NCBI GenBank assembly: GCA_044370695.1
Contig: JBILVB010000202.1
Location: 1 to 6,264, forward strand
Length of the DNA stretch: 6,264 nucleotides
From: JBEIFW01 sp044370695
GTDB lineage: Bacteria; Actinomycetota; Acidimicrobiia; Acidimicrobiales; Ilumatobacteraceae
Reading direction: 5' to 3'
Positions 1 to 5,082 of the stretch are shown piece by piece. The position numbers were made by a program, and so were the translations under genes. Below the pieces are notes generated by a model. That model saw only the letters and a list, made by a program, of their open reading frames with translations, had not been told where the DNA came from and made no database searches. The first letter of the stretch is position 1. The number at the start of each line of letters is the position of its first letter.

Positions 1-1
1 C

Positions 2-325
2 GACGCCGCCGGGCCCGGCGTCGACCGCTGGATCGTGGCCGCCGCGCTCCTGCACGACTGCGGCAAGCTCGACAGCGGCCTGGGCACCACCGCCCGGGTC
101 GTGGCGACCGTGTGGGCCGGGGTGCGGGGCCGGGACCGAGCCGCCGGTGGCGCCGGGCGCATCGCTCGCTACCTGCGCCATGACGAGATCGGCGCCGACC
201 TGCTGGAGCAGGCCGGCGCCGATCCTCGAACGGTGGCATGGGCGGGCGAACATCATCGCCCGGATCGGACGTGGACGGTCCCGCACGCCGCCGGCGCCCT
301 GCTGCGGGCCGCCGACGACGACTGA
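2..325 (+). CDS. HD-domain protein, 3' part only (probable metal-dependent phosphohydrolase)
   Basis: The open frame enters from the left edge and ends at TGA 323-325, so the N-terminus and true start lie outside the window; the ATG at 35 is internal to the domain. The visible 107 codons contain a His-Asp pair in the context LLHDCGK (nt 47-67), the hallmark of the HD superfamily, whose His and Asp bind a divalent metal. Further His residues follow in RYLRHDEIGADLL and in GEHHRP, matching the later helices of HDIG-type domains. The protein stops soon after the domain, at ADDD. HD proteins generally hydrolyse phosphate esters such as nucleotides or cyclic nucleotides; the substrate here cannot be told. 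It converges on the ferredoxin gene, with 26 nt between the stop codons. HD assignment is firm, any precise function is not. Confidence 0.8.
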   Translation, partial: DAAGPGVDRWIVAAALLHDCGKLDSGLGTTARVVATVWAGVRGRDRAAGGAGRIARYLRHDEIGADLLEQAGADPRTVAWAGEHHRPDRTWTVPHAAGALLRAADDD

Positions 326-328
326 CCG

Positions 329-353
329 GATCGCTCAGCAGCGCCGAGCGATC
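329..353. terminator. Perfect 8-bp inverted repeat between convergent genes, candidate bidirectional terminator
   Basis: GATCGCTC (329-336) and GAGCGATC (346-353) are exact reverse complements separated by a 9-nt loop. The hairpin starts 4 nt after the HD-gene stop, and its right arm overlaps the ferredoxin stop codon (352-354). This is the position expected of a terminator shared by two converging transcripts. Neither side has a run of T, so it would be a hairpin-only terminator, which is common in GC-rich actinobacteria. The structure is seen; terminator function is inferred. Confidence 0.5.
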
Positions 354-597
354 ACGCCTCGATGAAGATGCATTCCCCGGGGCACTCCTCGGCGCTCTCG
401 ATCACGGCGTCGAGCTTGCCGTCGGGAATCTCGGCCATGCCCTCGGCGCCCTGCGGATTGCCCTGTGCCGTGGCGTAGACCTTCGACCCCTCCTTCACGT
501 AGGCGAGACCGTCGTCGAGCAGGGTGAACACGTCCGGGCAGATCTCCTCGCAGAGACCGTCGCCGGTGCAGAGATCCTGGTCGATCCAGACCTTCAT
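352..597 (-). CDS. Small ferredoxin with Asp in place of the second cluster cysteine
   Basis: An 81-residue electron-carrier protein binding an iron-sulfur cluster. The start is the ATG at 597-595, because a strong GAGGAG lies 8 nt upstream and the protein then begins MKVWIDQDLC, as ferredoxins of this family do; an in-frame ATG at 711 would add 38 non-conserved residues and lacks a ribosome site. The cluster motif is C10-x2-D13-x2-C16-x3-C20-P, with C72 in the C-terminal ECPGEC segment as the likely last ligand and C76 as an extra cysteine. Asp at the second ligand position is known from Pyrococcus furiosus ferredoxin, where the cluster interconverts between [4Fe-4S] and [3Fe-4S]. Ferredoxins starting DQDLCTGDGLC are, from memory, common beside arc in other actinobacteria. 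The gene is transcribed divergently from arc; its redox partner is unknown. Confidence 0.92.
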   Translation of the reverse strand: MKVWIDQDLCTGDGLCEEICPDVFTLLDDGLAYVKEGSKVYATAQGNPQGAEGMAEIPDGKLDAVIESAEECPGECIFIEA

Positions 598-605
598 GAT
601 GGGCA

Positions 606-611
606 CTCCTC
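606..611 (-). promoter_or_regulatory. Ribosome binding site of the ferredoxin gene
   Basis: Read on the minus strand this is GAGGAG, 8 nt before the ATG at 597-595. It decides the short ferredoxin start over the in-frame ATG at 711. Confidence 0.85.
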
Positions 612-625
612 GTGGATGACGTTCC

Positions 626-653
626 TGGTCGGACAGGTGCGTGGTTGGACAGG
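626..653. repeat. 12-nt direct repeat upstream of ferredoxin (candidate operator)
   Basis: TGGTCGGACAGG (626-637) recurs as TGGTTGGACAGG (642-653), with one mismatch and a 16-nt period. The pair lies 29-56 nt before the ferredoxin start, in its leader or promoter region. Two near-identical sites so close to a start suggest a tandem protein-binding site. The repeat is seen; the role is inferred, and chance in GC-rich DNA is not excluded. Confidence 0.4.
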
Positions 654-739
654 GGACGAGCGGAGCACCGGCGCGGTGGGATTTCCCCGGTCCAGCCGGT
701 GAAAACGACATTACCCCACGGCCGGTCGCCCGACCTGCC

Positions 740-757
740 TCCCGGCGCCGGCCGGGA
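740..757. other. GC-rich hairpin (7-bp stem, 4-nt loop) in the ferredoxin/arc interval
   Basis: TCCCGGC (740-746) and GCCGGGA (751-757) are perfectly complementary around the loop GCCG. The hairpin sits about 80 nt upstream of the arc start and before the TAGCGT box, so it is probably outside the arc transcript. It may insulate the divergent genes or simply reflect GC-rich sequence. No function is shown. Confidence 0.35.
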
Positions 758-763
758 CCGGAG

Positions 764-779
764 AAAACCCCTCACGGGG
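764..779 (-). terminator. Short minus-strand hairpin followed by four T, weak terminator-like element
   Basis: On the minus strand the sequence reads CCCC, a GTGA loop (GNRA type), GGGG, then TTTT. This is a miniature intrinsic terminator pointing towards ferredoxin. It could stop leftward transcription coming from the arc side before it enters the ferredoxin promoter region. The stem has only 4 bp, so this is a weak candidate. Confidence 0.25.
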
Positions 780-805
780 GACGACCGGGCCGCCGATCCG
801 ACGTG

Positions 806-811
806 TAGCGT
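806..811 (+). promoter_or_regulatory. -10-like box TAGCGT upstream of arc
   Basis: TAGCGT fits the actinobacterial -10 pattern TANNNT and ends 25 nt before the arc GTG. That would place transcription start near 818 and give a leader of about 20 nt containing the GGGAGG site. No good -35 hexamer is visible at 16-18 nt spacing. Similar boxes precede pup and the phosphatase gene. Confidence 0.45.
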
Positions 812-820
812 CCGACGGCA

Positions 821-826
821 GGGAGG
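821..826 (+). promoter_or_regulatory. Ribosome binding site of arc (GGGAGG)
   Basis: GGGAGG lies 10 nt before the GTG at 837 and fixes that codon as the start. The frame is open upstream to about 612, but the upstream residues are unlike the family and have no such site. Confidence 0.8.
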
Positions 827-836
827 TGCAGTTCGC

Positions 837-2600
837 GTGAACGACGCCGAGTACCAACGCCGACTGGCGGCCTACGCGGAGGAGATCGACGAGCTGCGGG
901 AGCAGGGCAAGTCGCTCGAGGAAGAGGTCGTCTCGCTGCGCCGCAAGCTCGCCGACGCGCCCCGCCGCATGCGCACCTTGGAGGAGCGCTTGCTCGAGAC
1001 CAAGGGTCAGCTCGCCCAGGCCGTGTCGCAGAACGAGAAGCTCACGTACACCTTGCGCGAGGCGCGCGAGCACATCGCCAACCTGCGCGAGGAGGTCGAC
1101 AAGCTCACCCAGCCGCCGTCGGCCTACGGGGTCGTGGTCGGGAAGAACGACGACGGCACGGTCGACGTGCTCACCGCCGGTCGCAAGATGCGGGTCAACC
1201 TGCACCCCGACATCGAGCTCGAGGGTCTTGCCCGGGGGGCCGAAGTCGTACTGAACGAGAGCCTGAACGTCGTGCTGTCGCGCGGCGGCGAGCCGAGCGG
1301 CGAGATCGTCACCGTGAAAGAGGTGCTCGAGGACGGGCTGCGGGCGATCGTCGTCGGCCGGGCCGACGAGGAACGGGTCTGCGAGCTCGGCGACACGCTG
1401 CTCGGCGTGCGCTTGCGCTCGGGCGACACGCTGCGGATGGACGCCCGCAGCGGCTTCCTGCTCGAGAAGCTGCCTCGCCCGGAGGTGGAGGACCTCCTGC
1501 TCGAGGAGGTCCCCGACGTGTCCTACGCGGACGTCGGCGGTCTCGACGGCCAGATCGAGCAGATCGCCGATGCCGTCGAGCTGCCGTTCCTGCACCAGGA
1601 CCTGTTCGCCGAGCACCGGCTGCCCGCTCCCAAGGGGATCCTGCTCTACGGCCCACCCGGCTGCGGCAAGACGCTCATCGCCAAGGCCGTGGCCAACAGC
1701 CTCGCCAAGAAGGTGGCCGGCACGATCGGCGAGGGCAGAGGGCGCAGCTACTTCATCAACATCAAAGGCCCCGAGCTGCTCAACAAGTACGTCGGGGAGA
1801 CCGAGCGCCAGATCCGGCTGGTGTTCCAGCGGGCCCGCGAAAAGAGCGAGGAGGGCTGGCCGGTCATCGTGTTCTTCGACGAGATGGACTCGATGTTCCG
1901 CACCCGCGGCACCGGGATCTCCTCGGACATGGAGTCGACGATCGTCCCGCAGTTGCTCGCCGAGATCGACGGCGTCGAGGGTCTGCGCAACGTGATCGTG
2001 ATCGGGGCCACCAACCGCGAGGACCTGATCGACCCGGCGATCCTGCGGCCCGGACGCCTCGACGTGAAGATCAAGATCGAGCGGCCGAACCGCGACGCCG
2101 CCCGACAGATCTTCTCCCGCTACCTCACCACCGAGATCCCGATCGCCGAGAGCGAGGTCGTCGCCGCCGGTGGCGATGCCGAGGCGGCGGTCCGCTCGAT
2201 GATCGAGGCCACGGTGGACACGATGTACACCGAGGACGAGGCAAACCGGTTCCTCGAGGTCACGTACCAGAACGGCGACAAGGAGATCCTCTTCTACAAG
2301 GACTTCGCGTCGGGAGCGATGATCGAGAACATCGTGCGGCGGGCCAAGAAGCTGGCCATCAAGCGCGTGATCGGGGGTGGCGCCCGGGGCATCGTGCGCC
2401 AGGACCTCGTCGACTCGATCAAGCAGGAGTACAAGGAACACGAGGACCTGCCCAACACGACCAACCCCGACGACTGGGCCAAGATCTCCGGCAAGAAGGG
2501 CGAGCGGATCGTGTTCATCCGCACCCTGGTCAACACCGAACGCGACAAACCCGGCGGCGGCCGGGCGATCGAGCGGGTCGCCACCGGGCAATACCTCTGA
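837..2600 (+). CDS. arc: Proteasome-associated AAA ATPase Arc/Mpa
   Basis: A cytoplasmic hexameric ATPase of 587 residues, close to the usual 590-610, that recognises pupylated proteins, unfolds them and threads them into the 20S proteasome. Start is GTG with GGGAGG 10 nt upstream. Domains in order: an N-terminal coiled coil (about 5-90, rich in Glu, Arg and Leu), the part that binds Pup; the interdomain OB-fold region (about 95-225); then the AAA module, beginning at DVSYADVGGL. Walker A is GPPGCGKT (272-279); Walker B is VIVFFDE (343-349, D348 and E349); sensor 1 is ATNRED (391-396); arginine-finger candidates are R404 and R407 in LRPGR. K317-Y318-V319-G320 is the pore loop that grips substrate. 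The protein ends G584-Q585-Y586-L587, the penultimate-Tyr tail that docks into 20S alpha-ring pockets. This indicates a proteasome partner rather than a proteasome-free Arc. It is probably co-transcribed with dop, 2 nt downstream. Confidence 0.97.
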   Translation: MNDAEYQRRLAAYAEEIDELREQGKSLEEEVVSLRRKLADAPRRMRTLEERLLETKGQLAQAVSQNEKLTYTLREAREHIANLREEVDKLTQPPSAYGVVVGKNDDGTVDVLTAGRKMRVNLHPDIELEGLARGAEVVLNESLNVVLSRGGEPSGEIVTVKEVLEDGLRAIVVGRADEERVCELGDTLLGVRLRSGDTLRMDARSGFLLEKLPRPEVEDLLLEEVPDVSYADVGGLDGQIEQIADAVELPFLHQDLFAEHRLPAPKGILLYGPPGCGKTLIAKAVANSLAKKVAGTIGEGRGRSYFINIKGPELLNKYVGETERQIRLVFQRAREKSEEGWPVIVFFDEMDSMFRTRGTGISSDMESTIVPQLLAEIDGVEGLRNVIVIGATNREDLIDPAILRPGRLDVKIKIERPNRDAARQIFSRYLTTEIPIAESEVVAAGGDAEAAVRSMIEATVDTMYTEDEANRFLEVTYQNGDKEILFYKDFASGAMIENIVRRAKKLAIKRVIGGGARGIVRQDLVDSIKQEYKEHEDLPNTTNPDDWAKISGKKGERIVFIRTLVNTERDKPGGGRAIERVATGQYL

Positions 2601-2602
2601 CG

Positions 2603-4090
2603 ATGGCGCTGCCCAAGATCTGCGGCATCGAGACCGAGTACGGGATCGTCACCCGCGGTGGCCTCGAGGTCAATCCGATCGCAGCGTCGTCGATGCTGGT
2701 GAACGCCTACGTCAACGAGCTCGCCGGCAAGGTGGGCTGGGACTTCGAGGACGAGATGCCCGGCAACGACGCCCGCGGCTTCTTCCTCGACGACGCCATG
2801 CCGCCCGAGGTGGAGACGCACCTCGTCAACGCGGTGCTCACCAACGGCGCCCGCTTCTACGTCGATCACGCCCACCCCGAGGTCTCCACCCCGGAGGTCC
2901 TCGACGCGCGGGCGGCGGTCGTGTTCGACCGGGCGGGGGAGCTGATCGTGCGCAAGGCGATGGACGTCGCCCGGCGCACGCTCGGCGACGGCGGCGAGAT
3001 CGTCGTCTACAAGAACAACTCCGACGGCAAGGGCAACAGCTACGGCTGCCACGAGAACTACCTCGTGGCCCGGGAGGTGCCCTTCGGTCGGATCGTGGCG
3101 CAGGTCACGCCGCATTTCGTGACCCGTCAGGTGTTCTGCGGCGCAGGCAAGGTCGGGTGCGAGCTCCCCGGTGTGTCGAGCCGTGCCGTGCCGTTCCAGC
3201 TCAGCCAGCGGGCCGATTTCTTCGAGGAGGAGGTCGGCCTCGAGACCACGCTGAAGCGGCCGATCGTCAACACCCGCGACGAACCGCACTGCGACGCGAC
3301 CAAGTACCGGCGCCTCCACGTGATCGTCGGTGACGCCAACATGGCCGAGGTCGCGACGCTGCTCAAGGTGGGCACGACGGCCATCGTGCTGGCGATGATC
3401 GAAGACGACGTGCTCGGCCCGGATCTCGCCCTCGCCGATCCCGTCCAGGCGATCCGGTCGGTGAGCCACGACCCGAGCCTCACGCGCACGGTGACGCTGC
3501 GAGACGGGCGCCGGATGACGGCGCTCGAACTGCAAGGGGAGTTGCTGGCGCGTGCCCGGGCGTACGCCGAGCGACGCGGCCTCGATGCCGTCGGGGCGAC
3601 GGTGGGCGGCGAGGTCCTCGACCGCTGGGAGGCCGTGCTCGAGGGGCTGGAGTCCGACCGGGCATCGGTGGCGGGGCAGGTCGACTGGGTGGCCAAGGAG
3701 CGCCTGTTCCTCGGCTACATGGAGCGGCACGGGATCGGCTGGTCCGATCCCCGGCTGCGGGCGATGGACCTCCAGTACCACGACGTGCGCCCGGAGAAGT
3801 CCCTGGCCGCACGGGTCGGGCTCGAGCGCCTCGTCGACGAGGTCGAGGCGACCGTGGCGATGACGACCCCGCCCGAGGACACCCGGGCGTACTTCCGGGG
3901 CCGCTGCCTCGCGAAGTACGCCGCGGACGTGGTGGCCGCGAACTGGGACTCGTTGGTGTTCGACGTCGGCGCCGATCCTCTGCGGCGGGTGCCGATGATG
4001 GAGCCGCTCCGGGGGACGCGCGCCCAGGTGGGTGCGTTGCTCGATCGCTGCGACACCGCCGCTGAACTGCTGCGTGCGCTCGCCGGATAG
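2603..4090 (+). CDS. dop: Pup deamidase/depupylase Dop
   Basis: A 495-residue member of the glutamine-synthetase-like Pup ligase/deamidase family. Dop hydrolyses the isopeptide bond between Pup and substrate lysines, and deamidates the C-terminal Gln of Pup where present. The N-terminus has GIETEYG (residues 8-14) with metal-binding E10 and E12. D88 in YVDHAHPE aligns with the nucleophilic D95 of Mycobacterium tuberculosis Dop. KNNSDGKGNSYGCHENY (138-153), SQRADFFEEEVGLETTLKR (201-219) and NTRDEPH (223-229) are Dop rather than PafA signatures, and FRGRCLAKYAADV (431-443) is in the C-terminal domain. The Dop-specific loop region (about 62-76) is present but a few residues shorter than I recall for the mycobacterial protein. 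ATG starts 2 nt after the arc stop with no clear Shine-Dalgarno sequence, so translation is probably coupled to arc. Since the neighbouring Pup already ends in Glu, depupylation is the inferred main activity. Confidence 0.96.
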   Translation: MALPKICGIETEYGIVTRGGLEVNPIAASSMLVNAYVNELAGKVGWDFEDEMPGNDARGFFLDDAMPPEVETHLVNAVLTNGARFYVDHAHPEVSTPEVLDARAAVVFDRAGELIVRKAMDVARRTLGDGGEIVVYKNNSDGKGNSYGCHENYLVAREVPFGRIVAQVTPHFVTRQVFCGAGKVGCELPGVSSRAVPFQLSQRADFFEEEVGLETTLKRPIVNTRDEPHCDATKYRRLHVIVGDANMAEVATLLKVGTTAIVLAMIEDDVLGPDLALADPVQAIRSVSHDPSLTRTVTLRDGRRMTALELQGELLARARAYAERRGLDAVGATVGGEVLDRWEAVLEGLESDRASVAGQVDWVAKERLFLGYMERHGIGWSDPRLRAMDLQYHDVRPEKSLAARVGLERLVDEVEATVAMTTPPEDTRAYFRGRCLAKYAADVVAANWDSLVFDVGADPLRRVPMMEPLRGTRAQVGALLDRCDTAAELLRALAG

Positions 4091-4127
4091 CGCCACCGGG
4101 CCCGCCGGGGTGACGCCTGACGAGGTG

Positions 4128-4143
4128 CCGTTGCGCCGTTGCG
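4128..4143 (+). repeat. 8-nt tandem duplication upstream of pup
   Basis: CCGTTGCG occurs twice head to tail (4128-4135 and 4136-4143). Each copy begins a TTGCGC hexamer (4131-4136 and 4139-4144). Only the second lies at promoter-like distance, 16 nt, from the TAGGGT box, so the duplication doubles a possible -35 element. Confidence 0.6.
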
Positions 4144-4166
4144 CCCGCCCGGGGGCTGGCTAGGGT
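4139..4166 (+). promoter_or_regulatory. pup: Candidate pup promoter (TTGCGC - 16 nt - TAGGGT)
   Basis: TTGCGC (4139-4144) and TAGGGT (4161-4166) form a -35/-10 pair with a 16-nt spacer, in the 103-nt gap between dop and pup. Transcription would begin near 4173, giving a leader of about 20 nt that carries the pup ribosome site. A separate promoter would let the small tag be made in excess over Arc and Dop. This is a sequence match only. Confidence 0.45.
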
Positions 4167-4178
4167 GGTTCGAGACCC

Positions 4179-4184
4179 GAGGAG
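4179..4184 (+). promoter_or_regulatory. pup: Ribosome binding site of pup (GAGGAG)
   Basis: GAGGAG lies 9 nt before ATG 4194. It is stronger than anything before dop, which has no clear site, fitting high expression of the tag protein. Confidence 0.8.
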
Positions 4185-4193
4185 TCGGAACCC

Positions 4194-4388
4194 ATGGCAG
4201 AGCGGACCCAGAAGGCCAAGCCGGCACCCCAGCGCAGCGACGAGGTCGTCGAGGATGCCCCGGCGGCCACCAAGCAGGGCGAGAAGATCAAGGCCGAACT
4301 CGACGATCTCCTCGACGAGATCGACGGTGTGCTCGAGGAGAACGCCGAGGAGTTCGTCAAGAGCTACGTGCAAAAGGGCGGCGAGTAG
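4194..4388 (+). CDS. pup: Prokaryotic ubiquitin-like protein Pup, encoded with C-terminal Glu
   Basis: A 64-residue protein tag, the same length as mycobacterial Pup. PafA joins its C-terminal Glu side chain to substrate lysines, and the Arc coiled coil then captures the tagged protein. The N-terminal half (1-25, with many Pro, Ala and charged residues) looks disordered. The segment from about K27 to V59 is the conserved amphipathic helix, including ELDDLLDEIDGVLEENAEEF, that binds Arc. The gene ends GTG CAA AAG GGC GGC GAG TAG, so the last three residues are Gly-Gly-Glu, not Gly-Gly-Gln. Pup is therefore made ready for ligation without deamidation. Lysines are at 7, 9, 27, 31, 33, 56 and 61. 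A good ribosome site and a promoter-like sequence precede it. Identification is essentially certain. Confidence 0.98.
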   Translation: MAERTQKAKPAPQRSDEVVEDAPAATKQGEKIKAELDDLLDEIDGVLEENAEEFVKSYVQKGGE

Positions 4389-4419
4389 CCGGGTGCAACC
4401 GTTCCCGAACGCAGGCCGG

Positions 4420-4425
4420 TAGCGT
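4420..4425 (+). promoter_or_regulatory. -10-like box TAGCGT before the phosphatase gene
   Basis: TAGCGT ends only 10 nt before ATG 4436. A transcript initiated from it would start at or within a few nt of the ATG, giving a leaderless or nearly leaderless mRNA. There is no Shine-Dalgarno sequence ahead of this ATG, which agrees. No convincing -35 is visible. Confidence 0.4.
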
Positions 4426-4435
4426 CGGGTCCCCG

Positions 4436-5080
4436 ATGACCCGCCTCCTGCTCGTCCGCCACGGCGAATCCAACGTCACCGTCGAGCGCCGCATCGGCGG
4501 CCTGCTCACCTGCTCGGGGTTGTCCGAGCTCGGGCGTCGGCAAGCCGCCGCACTCGCCGAGCGGGTGGCCCGGGGCCACGAGCCACCAGTCGACGTGCTG
4601 CTGTCCTCGACGTTCCCGCGCGCCCGGGAGACGGCCGAGATCGTCTCCGGAGCGCTCGAGCTCCCCGTGGTGAGCCACGTCGATCTCGGAGAGCACGATC
4701 CGGGGCCGGAGTGCGACGGACTCACCTTCGAGGACTACGTCGAGCGCTACGGGCGCGGCGACTGGGAGCACGATCCGTACGCCCACGGATTCCCCGGCGG
4801 GGAGACGCTCGCAGCGTTCCAGCACCGAGCGGCCGATGCCCTCGCCCGAGTGGCACGCGACCACGACGGTGCCTCGGTGATGGTGGTGTGCCACGGCGGG
4901 GTCATCGATCGCGCCGTGCGCCTGTTCCTGCAGGCACCCGCCACCGGCGGCTTCGAGGTGCACACGCTGAACACGTCGATCACCGAGTTCCTGCTCGTGC
5001 GGCCCGGGCGCTGGCGCATGCTGCGCTACAACGACGCAGCGCACCTGGCCGGCCTGCCCGCCGAGACGCCCCGCAGCTGA
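4436..5080 (+). CDS. Histidine phosphatase family protein (phosphoglycerate-mutase-like)
   Basis: A 214-residue cytoplasmic enzyme of the histidine phosphatase superfamily, which passes phosphate through a phospho-histidine. ATG 4436 puts the catalytic motif LVRHGES at residues 6-12 (R8, nucleophile H9), the usual place at the extreme N-terminus. R62 in STFPRARETA is the second phosphate-binding Arg, E86 in DLGEHDPG the probable acid/base, and H153 in VVCHGG the second catalytic His. All four core residues are present, so the enzyme should be active. The family covers phosphoglycerate mutases, sugar and nucleotide phosphatases and broad-specificity enzymes; the substrate cannot be read here. 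It lies 47 nt after pup and has its own -10-like box, so it need not belong to the Pup operon. GMC follows after 2 nt, suggesting co-transcription. Confidence 0.93.
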   Translation: MTRLLLVRHGESNVTVERRIGGLLTCSGLSELGRRQAAALAERVARGHEPPVDVLLSSTFPRARETAEIVSGALELPVVSHVDLGEHDPGPECDGLTFEDYVERYGRGDWEHDPYAHGFPGGETLAAFQHRAADALARVARDHDGASVMVVCHGGVIDRAVRLFLQAPATGGFEVHTLNTSITEFLLVRPGRWRMLRYNDAAHLAGLPAETPRS

Positions 5081-5082
5081 CC

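Noticed and set aside
598..711. In-frame N-terminal extension of ferredoxin from the ATG at 711
   Set aside because: It adds 38 residues with no ferredoxin character and has no ribosome site; the ATG at 597 has GAGGAG at 8 nt.
708..713. TAATGT on the minus strand as a ferredoxin -10 box
   Set aside because: It fits TANNNT but has no -35-like hexamer at 16-18 nt and would imply a leader of about 100 nt. Too weak to list.
612..836. In-frame N-terminal extension of arc from ATG 612
   Set aside because: The extra 75 residues are unlike the family and overlap promoter-like and hairpin sequence. GTG 837 has GGGAGG at 10 nt and gives the usual family length.
711..2591. 626-codon minus-strand open frame antisense to arc
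   Set aside because: It lies wholly opposite a certain gene and its translation is low-complexity (Asp, Val, Leu, Gly, His, Arg) without domain motifs. Such antisense frames arise from GC-rich third codon positions.
2294..4096. 600-codon minus-strand open frame antisense to dop
   Set aside because: Same reason: full overlap with a certain gene, biased composition and no recognisable motif.
4091..4120. Possible hairpin terminator directly after dop around GGGCCC
   Set aside because: Only short, poorly aligned complementary arms could be drawn and there is no T tract, so no terminator is supported.
4139..4435. In-frame extension of the phosphatase frame back to ATG 4139, across pup
   Set aside because: It would overlap the whole of pup in another frame and push the RHG motif far from the N-terminus; ATG 4436 places it at residues 8-10 as expected.
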